DNA of 61,083 nucleotides from an uncultured Neomegalonema sp. (GCA_937922185.1 CAKZUT010000115.1:1-61083); one strand, 5' to 3'; shown: positions 32,529 through 41,822, numbered from the stretch's first letter. Notes: a model not told the origin generated them from the letters alone. Numbers and translations are program-made.

Positions 32529-34898
32529 ATGCGAAAGATACTGGGAACGTCGGCACTGGTGGGGCTGGTCGCGCTGGCCTCTGGAAGTCTGCCGGGCAGG
32601 TTGGCCGCGCAGACCTTCGGGGTCGTGTCGCCGGGGTTCGGAACCCCCGCACCGGCGATCGTTCAGCCCGGTGTCATCTCTCAGGTTCTCGTGGAGGGAA
32701 ATCAGCGGATCGAACCCGCCACTGTCCTGTCCTACATGACCGTGCGCGCGGGCCAGCCCGCCAGCGCCGATCAAATCAACGACAGTGTGCGCGCCCTGTT
32801 CGAGACGGGCCTGTTCCGCGATGTGAGCATCGTGCCGCGCGGTAATGTGCTGGTGGTGACGGTCGAGGAAAACCCGGTCATCAACCAGATATCCATCGAG
32901 GGAAATGACCGCATCGATGACGACCCGCTGCGCGCCCTGCTCACCAGCCGCGAACGCCGGGTCTTCACCCGCGCGAAGGCCGAGGCCGATGCCGATGTGC
33001 TGCTGGAGCAATATCGTCGCTCGGGCCGCTATGCCGCCGTCGTCGAGCCGAAGATCATCGAACTGCCCCAGAACCGCGTGGACCTCGTGTTCGAGATCGA
33101 GGAAGGCCCGCTCACGGGGGTCGAGAGCCTGCGCTTCATCGGGAACACCAAATTCTCAGACCGCCGCCTGCGCCGGGTTGTCTCGACCGATGAATCGACG
33201 CTGTTCAACTTTCTGTCCAGCACGGATACCTACGATCCCGACCGGCTGGAACTCGACAAACAGCTTCTGCGGCGCTTCTATCTGTCGAACGGCTATGCCG
33301 ATTTCGAGATTCTCTCCGCCGTCGCCGAACTCGCCCCGGACCGGGAAGGATTTTTCCTGACATTCACGGTCAACGAGGGCGAGGAATACGATTTCGGCCC
33401 CATCGACATCATCTCCAATGCCGAAGGCGTCGATGTGGAGGAACTTCGCTCGCTGGTCGTCGTACGGGAAGGGGCGGATTACGATGTGAAGGACGTCGAG
33501 GACTCCATTGCCGCGCTCACGTTGCGCCTCGGTGAACTGGGGTATGCCTTCACCGAAATCGACCCCGTTCCGACGAAAGACGAGGCAAACCGCACACTCG
33601 GCGTGACCTTCGAGGTGAATGAAGGTGAGCGCGTCTTTGTGGAACGTATTGATATCGAAGGTAATTCGCGGACTCTTGACCGGGTGATCCGGCGTGAGTT
33701 CGAGCTGGTGGAAGGCGATGCCTTCAATGCGCTTCAGGTGCGCCGCTCGCGCTCGAATATCCGGGGGCTGGGGTTCTTCAGAACGACCGATGTGACCACC
33801 GAACCGGGCAGCGCACCGGATCGCGTGGTCCTGAAAACCCAGGTCGAGGAGCAATCCACCGGCCAGATCAGCTTTGGCCTCGGCTTCTCGACCTCCGACA
33901 GCGTGTCGGGCGAGGTCAGCATCGTCGAGCGTAACCTTCTGGGGCGGGGCCAGTTCCTGCGCGTGCGCGCCCGGCTTTCCGGTTCCAACCAGCTTTATGA
34001 TCTCAGCTTTACGGAGCCGCGTTTCCTCGACCGCGATGTGGCCGTCGGCTTCGATCTCTATCGCCGCGAAACCAACGATCAGGACACATCCTCCTTCGAT
34101 ACGCGCAATACCGGCTTCTCGCCGCGTGTCAGCTTTCCGCTCGGTCGCCATTCGCGGCTCGCGACCCGCTACCGGATATCGCAGGACGAAATCATCGACG
34201 TGCCGGACGATGCCTCGCCGCTCATCCAGCGCGATATCGGCGACAATATCACGTCATCCGTCGGCTACACTCTGACCTATGATCGCCGGAACGATCCCAT
34301 CGAGCCGAGCAAGGGCTATCTTCTCAGGCTTGATCAGGATTTCGCCGGTCTGGGCGGAGACACCCGCTATGTGCGGACCGAGGCATCGGCAAAGGCGTTC
34401 ACGCGCCTCATCTCCGACGAGATTATCGGCAGTGTCGAGATCGCGGGGGGAGCGATCGTCGGGTTCGGCGGGTATGAGCCGAATATCTCCGACCGTTTCT
34501 TCCTCGGCGGCGACAGTTTCCGGGGCTTTGAAAATGCGGGCATCGGCCCCGAAGATTCGTTCACCGAAGACTCGCTCGGCGGGAAATATTACGGGATTGT
34601 CCGAACCGAAGTCACTTTCCCGTTGCCTATCCCCGAGGAATATGGCCTCGCCGGGGGACTTTTCGCCGATGCCGGTACGGTCTGGGGGCTTGATGAAACC
34701 ACCTATACCGATCCCAACATCAATGGCGGTAACCCCGTGACCGTCGATGACAGCGCCCGGCTCCGCGCTGCCGTCGGGGCCAGTCTCTTCTGGCAATCGC
34801 CCTTCGGCCCGGTTCGTATGAACTTTGCCGTGCCGGTGGTTCAGGAAGACAGCGATGATGACGAGTTCTTCCGGTTCACGGCGGGTACGCGCTTCTGA
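32529..34898 (+). CDS. bamA: Outer-membrane assembly factor BamA
   Basis: Central protein of the BAM complex that inserts beta-barrel proteins into the outer membrane. From the chosen ATG it has 789 residues with signal peptide MRKILGTSALVGLVALASGS. GGAGG lies just upstream, and the 28-residue extension in the track lacks a signal character. Five POTRA repeats follow (first around ISQVLVEGNQRIEPATVLSY, last around RVFVERIDIEGNSRTLDRVI), then the barrel, with FFLGGDSFRGFENAGIGP as the conserved RGF loop and a terminal aromatic (TAGTRF). Confidence 0.96.
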   Translation: MRKILGTSALVGLVALASGSLPGRLAAQTFGVVSPGFGTPAPAIVQPGVISQVLVEGNQRIEPATVLSYMTVRAGQPASADQINDSVRALFETGLFRDVSIVPRGNVLVVTVEENPVINQISIEGNDRIDDDPLRALLTSRERRVFTRAKAEADADVLLEQYRRSGRYAAVVEPKIIELPQNRVDLVFEIEEGPLTGVESLRFIGNTKFSDRRLRRVVSTDESTLFNFLSSTDTYDPDRLELDKQLLRRFYLSNGYADFEILSAVAELAPDREGFFLTFTVNEGEEYDFGPIDIISNAEGVDVEELRSLVVVREGADYDVKDVEDSIAALTLRLGELGYAFTEIDPVPTKDEANRTLGVTFEVNEGERVFVERIDIEGNSRTLDRVIRREFELVEGDAFNALQVRRSRSNIRGLGFFRTTDVTTEPGSAPDRVVLKTQVEEQSTGQISFGLGFSTSDSVSGEVSIVERNLLGRGQFLRVRARLSGSNQLYDLSFTEPRFLDRDVAVGFDLYRRETNDQDTSSFDTRNTGFSPRVSFPLGRHSRLATRYRISQDEIIDVPDDASPLIQRDIGDNITSSVGYTLTYDRRNDPIEPSKGYLLRLDQDFAGLGGDTRYVRTEASAKAFTRLISDEIIGSVEIAGGAIVGFGGYEPNISDRFFLGGDSFRGFENAGIGPEDSFTEDSLGGKYYGIVRTEVTFPLPIPEEYGLAGGLFADAGTVWGLDETTYTDPNINGGNPVTVDDSARLRAAVGASLFWQSPFGPVRMNFAVPVVQEDSDDDEFFRFTAGTRF

Positions 34899-34899
34899 T

Positions 34900-35472
34900 A
34901 TGCGCGCCGCGCTCGGCGTTCTCTGGCTCTGCACGGCTCTGCTGTCGGCATGGCCCGCGTTTGGACAGGATGCACAGGACACGGGGCGGAGCGCCCCGGT
35001 CCTCATCGTCGATATGCAGAGGATCAAGAGCGACACCTCTGCCGGACGTGACATGCTCGCCAAGCAGACCGAAATCCGCAACCGCATCCAGGCGGGCCTT
35101 GCCGAGCGTCGCGAACGCCTGCGCGAGGAGGAAAACCGGCTTGCCGAGGAACGGGAAAAACTCACGCCCGAAGCGTTCCGCGAACAGGTTCGCGCATTTG
35201 AACAGCAGGTCTTTGCCAATCGGGAATTCTCCGAGCGGGAAAGCCGGCGCCTGCAACTGGTGCTGTCCCGTGCATCCGCATTGCTGAAAGAGCGGGCGAC
35301 CGCCGTTCTGGCCGGCATCATGCGTGAACGGAGCGCGGAAGTCCTGCTCGACTCGACCCAGATCATTCTCAGCGTCAACAGCCTCGACATCACCGATGAG
35401 GCGATCCGGCGGCTGGATGAGATCCTGCCGGAGATCCCCATCGACCTTTCCAAACCCGAGATCGAACCCTGA
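34900..35472 (+). CDS. OmpH/Skp-family periplasmic chaperone
   Basis: A 190-residue exported protein: signal peptide ending SAWPAFGQ, then the Skp-like core with VLIVDMQRIKSDTSAGRDML, a long charged coiled coil (RRERLREEENRLAEEREKL) forming the holding tentacles, and a return strand (ILSVNSLDITDEAIRRLDEI). It would carry unfolded outer-membrane proteins to BamA. The ATG follows the bamA stop by one base. Usual next genes of this block (fabZ, lpxA) are missing here. Confidence 0.88.
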   Translation: MRAALGVLWLCTALLSAWPAFGQDAQDTGRSAPVLIVDMQRIKSDTSAGRDMLAKQTEIRNRIQAGLAERRERLREEENRLAEEREKLTPEAFREQVRAFEQQVFANREFSERESRRLQLVLSRASALLKERATAVLAGIMRERSAEVLLDSTQIILSVNSLDITDEAIRRLDEILPEIPIDLSKPEIEP

Positions 35473-35549
35473 CGGCGCGGACTTGCCCGCTATCCAGCCG
35501 GTCGCTACAGTCGGCACCCGTGAGGTTCAGCCGTCAATGTCGTGACATA

Positions 35550-35563
35550 CGCGAATTTTCGCG
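35550..35563. promoter_or_regulatory. Palindrome CGCGAA-TT-TTCGCG upstream of the EVE gene
   Basis: A perfect 6-bp inverted repeat with a 2-bp centre, 53 bp before the EVE-protein start, in the gap after skp. It could be an operator or part of a hairpin. Nothing else is assigned in this 143-bp gap. Confidence 0.35.
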
Positions 35564-35615
35564 CGTTTGGTGACCCGGCCCGATCCCGGATGACTGCGAA
35601 GAGAAAGAAACGTCG

Positions 35616-36035
35616 ATGCGCTACTGGCTGTTCAAATCCGAACCGGACAAATGGTCCTGGGACGATCAGGTCGCGAAGGGCGATGCGGGCGAGGAATGGG
35701 ACGGTATCCGCAACTATCAGGCGCGCAACAATATGCGTGAGATGGCGATAGGTGACCGGGGGTTCTTCTATCACTCCAATGCGGGCAAGGATATTGTCGG
35801 CATCGTGGAGGTCTGTGCGACGAGCCACCCGGACTCGACCACGGATGACGAACGCTGGGACTGCGTGGATGTGAAAGCCGTGCGTCCCTTCAAAACGCCC
35901 GTGACCCTCGCGCAGATCAAGAACAGCCCCGAACTGGAGGATATCGCGCTCGTGCGTCAGTCGCGCCTGTCCGTTGCGCCGATCACCGCCGATGAATGGC
36001 GGATTATCTGTAAGATGGGCGATACAAAGCCTTGA
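35616..36035 (+). CDS. EVE-domain protein
   Basis: A 139-residue single-domain protein: YWLFKSEPDKWSWDDQVAKG, WDGIRNYQARNNMREM, GDRGFFYHSNAGKDIVGIVE and ALVRQSRLSVAPITADEW are standard EVE features. EVE domains are PUA-like folds that bind modified bases in nucleic acids (human THYN1 is related). The next gene appears to start within its stop codon (TTGA), so it heads a short operon with two glycosyltransferases. Why an EVE protein sits there is not evident. Confidence 0.93.
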   Translation: MRYWLFKSEPDKWSWDDQVAKGDAGEEWDGIRNYQARNNMREMAIGDRGFFYHSNAGKDIVGIVEVCATSHPDSTTDDERWDCVDVKAVRPFKTPVTLAQIKNSPELEDIALVRQSRLSVAPITADEWRIICKMGDTKP

Positions 36036-36808
36036 GCACCGACCCCGCAGAAGCCCCGCCGGTCAATATCCTGTGCATGAAATGGGGGACGCTCTACGGC
36101 CCGGAATATGCCAATCGCCTTTATGCCATGGTCGCGCGGAACATGACGCGGCCTTTCCGGTTCGTCTGCTTCACCGATGACGAGACGGGCCTGCGCGGGG
36201 AAATCCTCGCCCGCCCCCTGCCGCCTGTCGCGATTGATGCGCCTTATGAAACGACGCCGTGGAAAAAGCTGGCGCTCTACAATGCCGATCTGGGTGATGT
36301 GACGGGGACAGCCCTGTTTCTCGATCTCGACCTGCTGATTATCGGGCCTCTGGACCATTTCTTCGACTTTCCGGGGGAGTATTGCGTGATCCGCAACTGG
36401 ACGCGGCCCAATGATATCGTGGGCAATACCTCGGTTTTCAGGTTCGAGATCGGCGCGCATACCGATTTGCTGGAAACGTTCCATGCAAAGCCGACCCAGC
36501 ACTGGGTCGATGAGGTCCGTATAGAACAGACTTTCCTGTCGCGTATCCTGCATGAGCAGGGGCGGCTGACATTCTGGCCCGAGGGCTGGTGCGCCTCCTT
36601 CAAGGTCCATGCGTTGCCCGGTGGCTGGAAGTTTCCGCGCCTGCTGCTCAACTGGATCAGGCCCTCGCGGGTGCCGCAGGGGGCGAGTATCGTGGTGTTC
36701 CACGGGCATCCCAACCCGGACGACGCGCTGGCCGGGCGCTGGCCGGGGGCGTGGTACAAGCGCCTGCTGCCTGCGACATGGATCGATGATTACTGGCACG
36801 AACGATGA
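36032..36808 (+). CDS. Glycosyltransferase with DxD motif
   Basis: A 258-residue cytoplasmic protein with a nucleotide-sugar-binding layout: VNILCMKWGTLYGPEYANRL, the DLDLLIIGPLDHFF metal-binding (DxD) segment at about residues 97-99, and a terminal FHGHPNPDDA segment. Similar proteins are annotated as glycosyltransferases of GT8-like fold. The start is a TTG overlapping the EVE stop; the first internal ATG would remove the first strand (VNILCM), so TTG is more likely. Acceptor and sugar are unknown. Confidence 0.8.
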   Translation: MSTDPAEAPPVNILCMKWGTLYGPEYANRLYAMVARNMTRPFRFVCFTDDETGLRGEILARPLPPVAIDAPYETTPWKKLALYNADLGDVTGTALFLDLDLLIIGPLDHFFDFPGEYCVIRNWTRPNDIVGNTSVFRFEIGAHTDLLETFHAKPTQHWVDEVRIEQTFLSRILHEQGRLTFWPEGWCASFKVHALPGGWKFPRLLLNWIRPSRVPQGASIVVFHGHPNPDDALAGRWPGAWYKRLLPATWIDDYWHER

Positions 36809-37710
36809 GCGAGCCGATGCTGAGCGTGATCTCGGCGGTGTATAACAAGGCCCGGTACCTGCCTGCCCTGTTGCAGAATTTGCGCGAACAGACCGGGATG
36901 GCCGGTGCGGTCGAGTACGTCTTTGCCGATGATGTCTCTACCGACGGGTCCGCCGATTTGCTGGAGGCGGAGGCCGCTCGCGATCCCCGGATCAGGGTGA
37001 TCCGCAATGCGGAGAATGCAGGACCGTCGATCCGGTTCAATCAGGCGGCAGAGGCCGCGCGTGGAAGCTGGCTGTTGCCCGTCGATCCCGATGACAGGCT
37101 TTCACGCAATGCGGCGGCGGTCTTCCTGAAAGTGGCGCGGAATCATAGCGCCGATCTGGTTTTCGCGCGTAGCCGGAGGGGGGGCGAACCGCAGGATATC
37201 CCTGCTCCGCCGGATGTCACGGTATCGGATGATCCACTTCTGCTGGCGGCAAGCCGCAAGATTGTCCGCATGGGCTATCTGGCGAGAGCCGGAACGTGGC
37301 GCGAGGCCGGAGGCGCGGATGAGCGGGTATTCATTCAGGATCAGTCCCTGCCGCTGCGACTGGGGTCCATGGCGCGGAAGGCGGCCTTTGTCGATCATGT
37401 CGCCTACTGGCTCGGGGCGCAGGAAAGCACCTCGCTCTCGACCGATACGGTTCAGCAGCATCACGACCGTTTCCTGTCCATGGTGCATATGCTCGACCGT
37501 CCTCTCACTGCGCCACAGCGGCGGGCGCTGGAGCGGCAGATGATATCGGCATGGTGGAAGATGCGTCGCGAGACGGGCGGCGGCTATTATGATGCCCTGC
37601 CCGCTTATCTGCTGAACCGTCTGGCCGCGCGTGGATTGTCACCGCGACAGCTTGCCCGCGCCCGTTCCGCTTTTGCGGCCCTGCCGGATGTGCGCCGGAT
37701 GATGTCCTGA
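36805..37710 (+). CDS. Family 2 glycosyltransferase
   Basis: A 301-residue GT2 enzyme: LSVISAVYNKARYLPALLQN, VFADDVSTDGSADLLEAEAA and the VDPDDRL metal-binding motif at about residues 94-98 are typical. The C-terminal third, with EYPLxQD-like content reading ERVFIQDQSLPLRLG, is also familiar in GT2 enzymes that act on surface polysaccharides. Its ATG overlaps the preceding stop (ATGA). The pair likely decorates a cell-surface glycan; the product cannot be named. Confidence 0.9.
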   Translation: MSEPMLSVISAVYNKARYLPALLQNLREQTGMAGAVEYVFADDVSTDGSADLLEAEAARDPRIRVIRNAENAGPSIRFNQAAEAARGSWLLPVDPDDRLSRNAAAVFLKVARNHSADLVFARSRRGGEPQDIPAPPDVTVSDDPLLLAASRKIVRMGYLARAGTWREAGGADERVFIQDQSLPLRLGSMARKAAFVDHVAYWLGAQESTSLSTDTVQQHHDRFLSMVHMLDRPLTAPQRRALERQMISAWWKMRRETGGGYYDALPAYLLNRLAARGLSPRQLARARSAFAALPDVRRMMS

Positions 37711-37718
37711 TCGCATAC

Positions 37719-37749
37719 TTGACGCGGAGGACGGGGCGCGGCCCTATAT
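37719..37749 (+). promoter_or_regulatory. Candidate promoter of the membrane cyclic-nucleotide-binding gene
   Basis: TTGACG and CCTATA with an 18-bp spacer lie about 25 bp before the start of the next gene. Assigned by eye. Confidence 0.4.
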
Positions 37750-37771
37750 CGGGATTGAACGACGCGGGGGT

Positions 37772-38485
37772 ATGATGACCGAAATGACGCTTGCCGGAGT
37801 GCTGGGGCTGCTCGGGGTGGTGCTGTACATCACGGCGTATGCCGCCATGCAGGTCGGATTGGTCCGGGGGCAGTCCTATCTCTATGCCGGAGCGAACATT
37901 GCCGCCGCAATCTGCGTGCTTTTCTCCCTGACCGAGAACTACAACCTGTCCTCCGCACTGATCCAGATCATGTGGATCGTCATCAGTATCGTCGGCATCC
38001 TGCGTCTGTGGGTCATCGAAAAGACCCTGCGGTTCACGCCTGTCGAACAGCGATTGCTGGAGGCGCTGGCGCCCGGTCTGCCGAAAGATCAGGCGCGCAA
38101 GGTGCTCGATCTCGGAGAGTGGCGTGCGATGAGCGCGGAGGAGATGCTCATCGAGGAGGGCAAGCCCGCTTCCATGCTCGGATATCTCGATGAGGGGGCG
38201 CTCGTTGTCTCGAAAGGCGGTGTTCCGATCCTGTCGCTCGGGCCGGGGGCGATCATCGGGGAGATAACCTATCTCGACGCATCGCCCGCCACGGCGCGGG
38301 TCAATGTGCTGGACAATGCCTCGGTCTTTTGCATCGACGCGGAGCGCCTGCGAACTCTGGTCGCGCGTAATGACAGTATCGCGAATGCGCTGGAACGCAC
38401 CGTCGCCGGAACCTTGCGCGCCAAACTTCAGAACACGTCCCAGGAACTGCGCGATGCGACGTCCGGTTTTATGCCGTATACGTAA
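37772..38485 (+). CDS. Membrane protein with cyclic-nucleotide-binding domain
   Basis: A 237-residue protein. Three membrane segments at the N-terminus (LAGVLGLLGVVLYITAYAAM, YAGANIAAAICVLFSL, LIQIMWIVISIVGILRL) resemble the CBU_0592 family. Residues about 90-215 form a Crp-like cNMP-binding roll (EEMLIEEGKPASMLGYLDEG, LGPGAIIGEITYLDASPATA) in which the Glu and the region usual for phosphate binding (GEITYLDASPATA) are kept. There is no DNA-binding domain, so signalling would act at the membrane. The ligand is unknown. Confidence 0.85.
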   Translation: MMTEMTLAGVLGLLGVVLYITAYAAMQVGLVRGQSYLYAGANIAAAICVLFSLTENYNLSSALIQIMWIVISIVGILRLWVIEKTLRFTPVEQRLLEALAPGLPKDQARKVLDLGEWRAMSAEEMLIEEGKPASMLGYLDEGALVVSKGGVPILSLGPGAIIGEITYLDASPATARVNVLDNASVFCIDAERLRTLVARNDSIANALERTVAGTLRAKLQNTSQELRDATSGFMPYT

Positions 38486-38710
38486 GGCGAAAAGCGTCTC
38501 AGAATTAGGCAGTTATCTCCTTGCCCGCCCGGTCGATGCCACGCCCCGGTCAATCGACGGGGATGACGGCAGGGGCCACGCGCAGGGTGTTCCAGAGGTC
38601 GGCTATGGTCCCGCCGCGCGGGCGATGCGTGAGGGGGGCAGGCTTCAGGTTGATTCGCAGCGCGCACACCACAGATCGAACAGTGCAACGTCCTATGAAG
38701 GAGCCACCTC

Positions 38711-39958
38711 ATGTCCCTCGCCTCCGCCCGAGAACGTCTGAACGCTGCCGCGAGGCATATCGACGTGCCTGAAGAGGTGGTCAAACGGCTTGAATACCCG
38801 ATGGAGACGCTGGCCGCGTCGATCCCCGTGCGGATGGATGACGGGACGCTGACATTCTTCAAGGGCTGGCGGTCGCGCTATTCGGATGTGCTGGGGCCGA
38901 CCAAGGGCGGCATCCGCTTTCACCCCGATGTCAGCATGGATGAGGTGATGACGCTTGCCTTCTGGATGACCATGAAATGCGCGGTGGTGGACCTGCCTTT
39001 CGGCGGAGCGAAGGGGGGCATCTCGGTCAATACCAAGGAACTGTCCGAGATGGAGATCGAACGCCTCGCGCGGGGCTGGGTGCGGGCCTTTGCGCCGGTG
39101 ATCGGGGCGGAGCGGGATATCCCGGCCCCGGATATGTATACCGGCCCGATGACGATGGCATGGATGGTGGATGAGCTGGAAATCCTGCGCGACCGAAAGG
39201 AACCGGGGGCCTTCACCGGCAAGCCCGTTTCACTGGGCGGTAGCAAGGGGCGCGACACGGCAACGGGGCGCGGGGCCTTTCATGCCCTGACACGCCTGCA
39301 CGGATCACTCGATCTGCCGAAGGAGGGCGCGACCATCGCTCTGCATGGCTTCGGCAATGCGGCGAAAGCGTTTGCGAAGCTGGCGGAGGAGGAAGGCTAC
39401 AGGATCGTCTCGGCGTCCGATTCCAGTGGCGGGATCTTCGACGGAAACGGGCTGGATGTCGATGCGCTGATCAAAGCCAAGGAAAGCGGTGGCTCGGTCA
39501 CGGCCTATGAGGGGGCAGAGGAGATCGATAATGACGCGCTGTTGCGGCTCGATTGCGATCTGCTGGTCCCGTCCTCGCTTGGCGGGGTGATCGACGAGAC
39601 GGTTGCCAGGGAGATGAAGGCCGGTGCGATACTGGAAATCGCCAATGGTCCGGTCACGAGCGATGCGGATTCGATCCTGCGCGAGCGGGGGATCGAGGTC
39701 GCCCCCGATATTCTGGCCAATGCGGGGGGCGTGGTGGTGTCGTATTTTGAATGGGTGCAGAATCGCAGCGGCGATGTCTGGTCGCTCGACCGGGTGCAGG
39801 ACCGGCTGCAAACCCGCATGAACGATGCCTGCGATGCGCTCGGCAAGCGGATGGAGACGGTCGGCAGCCTGCGTGAGGCGGCCTATGTCGTCGCGCTGGA
39901 TCGGCTGGCCACTGCCCTGAAGGACAGGGGAACCTGCCGTGATTTCGGAGGATGCTGA
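38711..39958 (+). CDS. Glu/Leu/Phe/Val dehydrogenase
   Basis: A 415-residue NAD(P)-dependent amino-acid dehydrogenase, most like glutamate dehydrogenase. FFKGWRSRYSDVLGPTKGGI holds the first substrate Lys region; CAVVDLPFGGAKGGISV contains the catalytic Lys of PFGGAKGG; AFAPVIGAERDIPAPDMYTG follows; the dinucleotide fold is at IALHGFGNAAKAFAKLAEEE. It interconverts an amino acid and its 2-oxo acid with ammonia. GAAGGAG gives a strong ribosome site. Convergent with the next gene. Confidence 0.93.
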   Translation: MSLASARERLNAAARHIDVPEEVVKRLEYPMETLAASIPVRMDDGTLTFFKGWRSRYSDVLGPTKGGIRFHPDVSMDEVMTLAFWMTMKCAVVDLPFGGAKGGISVNTKELSEMEIERLARGWVRAFAPVIGAERDIPAPDMYTGPMTMAWMVDELEILRDRKEPGAFTGKPVSLGGSKGRDTATGRGAFHALTRLHGSLDLPKEGATIALHGFGNAAKAFAKLAEEEGYRIVSASDSSGGIFDGNGLDVDALIKAKESGGSVTAYEGAEEIDNDALLRLDCDLLVPSSLGGVIDETVAREMKAGAILEIANGPVTSDADSILRERGIEVAPDILANAGGVVVSYFEWVQNRSGDVWSLDRVQDRLQTRMNDACDALGKRMETVGSLREAAYVVALDRLATALKDRGTCRDFGGC

Positions 39959-39961
39959 CCC

Positions 39962-40990
39962 TCACGCCTCCAGCAGCGCATCGGCATAGGCGAAGAGGGC
40001 GGGCTGTCCGCCTGTATGCCAGTAGAGAACCCGGTTTCCGGCAAGTTCCGCGCGTTCTTGCAGGGTAATCAGCCCCGCCATGACCTTGCCGGTATAGACC
40101 GGATCGAGCAGCAATCCCTCCTGCCGCGCCGCGCGCAGGATGGCATCATGGGTGGCCGCGCTCATCTGTCCGTAGCCCTTCTCACGCGCATCATGGAAGC
40201 AGCGGACATCCGCATCGGGGATGGTCAGGTCCAGGCCGGTCAGGGCGGCCATGTCCTTCAGACGGCGGGCGACCCGCGCCTCCTGAATATCCGCAGCGCG
40301 GCGAACGCAGATGCCCCTGACGGGCGTTTGCAGCCCGAGCGCCCGCAGCCCGAAGAGAATGCCGCAATGGGTCTGGGCACTGCCCGAGGCCACGAGGATT
40401 TCGTCATAGGGCAGATCGCCGCCATGCTGGTCGGCCAGTTCCATCGCGCCGATCACATACCCCAATGCGCCTAACGGCGGAGTGCTGGCGGCCAGACCGA
40501 TGATATACGGGGTGCGGCCCTCGCCGCGCAGGCGCTCCGCGATTCCCTCCAGCGAGGCATCGGCGGCGTCCTCGTTTTCCCCCTCCGGGAAGGTATGGAT
40601 CGTCGCCCCGAACAGATGATCGAGCAGGACATTGCCATTGCGGCGATGGGTGTCGTCGATATCGGGTACGCGCTCCTCAAGCTGGACATGGCAATCCATC
40701 CCCGCCCGTCGCGCCATGGCGGCGGCGGTGCGGACGAAATTGGACTGCACAGCCCCGGTAATCAGGATCGTGTCAGCCCCCTTCGCCTGCGCCGCACCGA
40801 TATAGAATTCGAGCTGCCGCACCTTGTTGCCGCCGAAGGCGACGCCTGTGCAATCGTCGCGCTTGACCGTCAGGTCGAGACCGAGGGACGCCCCGAGCCG
40901 GGGCAGGGCCTCCAGCGCCGTGGGGGCATGGGTGGCAAGATGGCGGGGAAAGCGGGCCAGAGCGCGCTCGACGATCTCAGGTGAAAACAT
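39962..40990 (-). CDS. D-cysteine desulfhydrase / L-cysteate sulfo-lyase family PLP enzyme
   Basis: A 342-residue fold-type II PLP enzyme. LTVKRDDCTGVAFGGNKVRQ carries the PLP lysine (GGNKxR), followed by TGAVQSNFVRTAAAMARRAG and GSAQTHCGILFGLRALG. The family holds D-cysteine desulfhydrase, ACC deaminase and L-cysteate sulfo-lyase (CuyA, known from marine roseobacters), and these are hard to separate by motif. No sulfite exporter or sulfonate gene is adjacent to decide. Transcribed opposite to the SDR gene, whose start is about 50 bp away. Confidence 0.85.
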   Translation of the reverse strand: MFSPEIVERALARFPRHLATHAPTALEALPRLGASLGLDLTVKRDDCTGVAFGGNKVRQLEFYIGAAQAKGADTILITGAVQSNFVRTAAAMARRAGMDCHVQLEERVPDIDDTHRRNGNVLLDHLFGATIHTFPEGENEDAADASLEGIAERLRGEGRTPYIIGLAASTPPLGALGYVIGAMELADQHGGDLPYDEILVASGSAQTHCGILFGLRALGLQTPVRGICVRRAADIQEARVARRLKDMAALTGLDLTIPDADVRCFHDAREKGYGQMSAATHDAILRAARQEGLLLDPVYTGKVMAGLITLQERAELAGNRVLYWHTGGQPALFAYADALLEA

Positions 40991-41040
40991 GGGGCGGCTC
41001 TGTTATGGGAGGCAAAATCTTATATGGGCGGAGAGATACC

Positions 41041-41790
41041 ATGACACGGAAGATCGCATTGGTCACGGGGGCGGCGCAGGGAATCGGCCTTGCCTGCGCG
41101 CAGGCACTGGCGGAAGACGGGGCGCAGGTCGTGCTGGTCGATATCAAGGCCCATGCCGTCGCCGAGGCGGCGGCGGTGCTCGGCGACGCTGCGGTCGGCC
41201 TCGGCGTCGATGTGGCGGATCGCGAGGCGCTGGCCGGACTGTTCGACAGGGTTGAGGCCGATTACGGGCCGGTCTCGATTCTCGTCAATAATGCCGGGAT
41301 CGCCATGCCGGAGGATTTCATGTCGGTGACGCCGGATCGATTCCAGCAGGTGCTGGATCTGAACCTGCTGGCCCCTTTCATCGCGACCCAGCGGGCGGCG
41401 CGGACGATGATCGATCAGGGTATCAAAGGGGCCGTCGTCAATATGTCCTCGATCAACGCGCAGGTCGCGATCCCCTCGATTCCCGCCTATTGCGCCTCCA
41501 AGGGCGGTATCATGCAACTGACCAAAGCCTCCGCGCTGGCGCTGGCCCCCCATGGCATCCGGGTCAATGCGGTCGGCCCCGGTTCCATCGATACCGAAAT
41601 GATGGCGGGGGTGAATGCCGACCCGACGGCGATGTCGCGCGTCCTGTCGCGCACGCCGCTTGGCCGGGTCGGGGATGCGCGGGAGATCGGTGACGTGGTG
41701 GCTTTCCTCGCCTCGGAAAAAGCCAGTTACATCACCGGCGAGACGATCTATGTCGATGGCGGGCGGCTCGGAATGAACTACACCTGTTGA
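41041..41790 (+). CDS. Short-chain dehydrogenase/reductase (SDR)
   Basis: A 249-residue classical SDR: nucleotide motif VTGAAQGIGLACAQALAEDG, NNAGIAMPEDF, catalytic Ser in VVNMSSINAQVAIPSIP, YCASKGGIMQLTK (Tyr-x3-Lys) and the C-terminal YITGETIYVDGG. The substrate is unknown. I chose the ATG preceded by GGAGAG over the track start 20 codons upstream. The irr gene starts 33 bp downstream. Confidence 0.92.
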   Translation: MTRKIALVTGAAQGIGLACAQALAEDGAQVVLVDIKAHAVAEAAAVLGDAAVGLGVDVADREALAGLFDRVEADYGPVSILVNNAGIAMPEDFMSVTPDRFQQVLDLNLLAPFIATQRAARTMIDQGIKGAVVNMSSINAQVAIPSIPAYCASKGGIMQLTKASALALAPHGIRVNAVGPGSIDTEMMAGVNADPTAMSRVLSRTPLGRVGDAREIGDVVAFLASEKASYITGETIYVDGGRLGMNYTC

Positions 41791-41822
41791 AAAACCGGCA
41801 AAAGCGCCGTATCGTCAAAGGC

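Noticed and set aside
38486-38710. Gap before the amino-acid dehydrogenase searched for a tRNA or small RNA
   Set aside because: No T-loop (GTTCGAATC-like) segment or cloverleaf pairing was found by eye; only the dehydrogenase ribosome site is clear.
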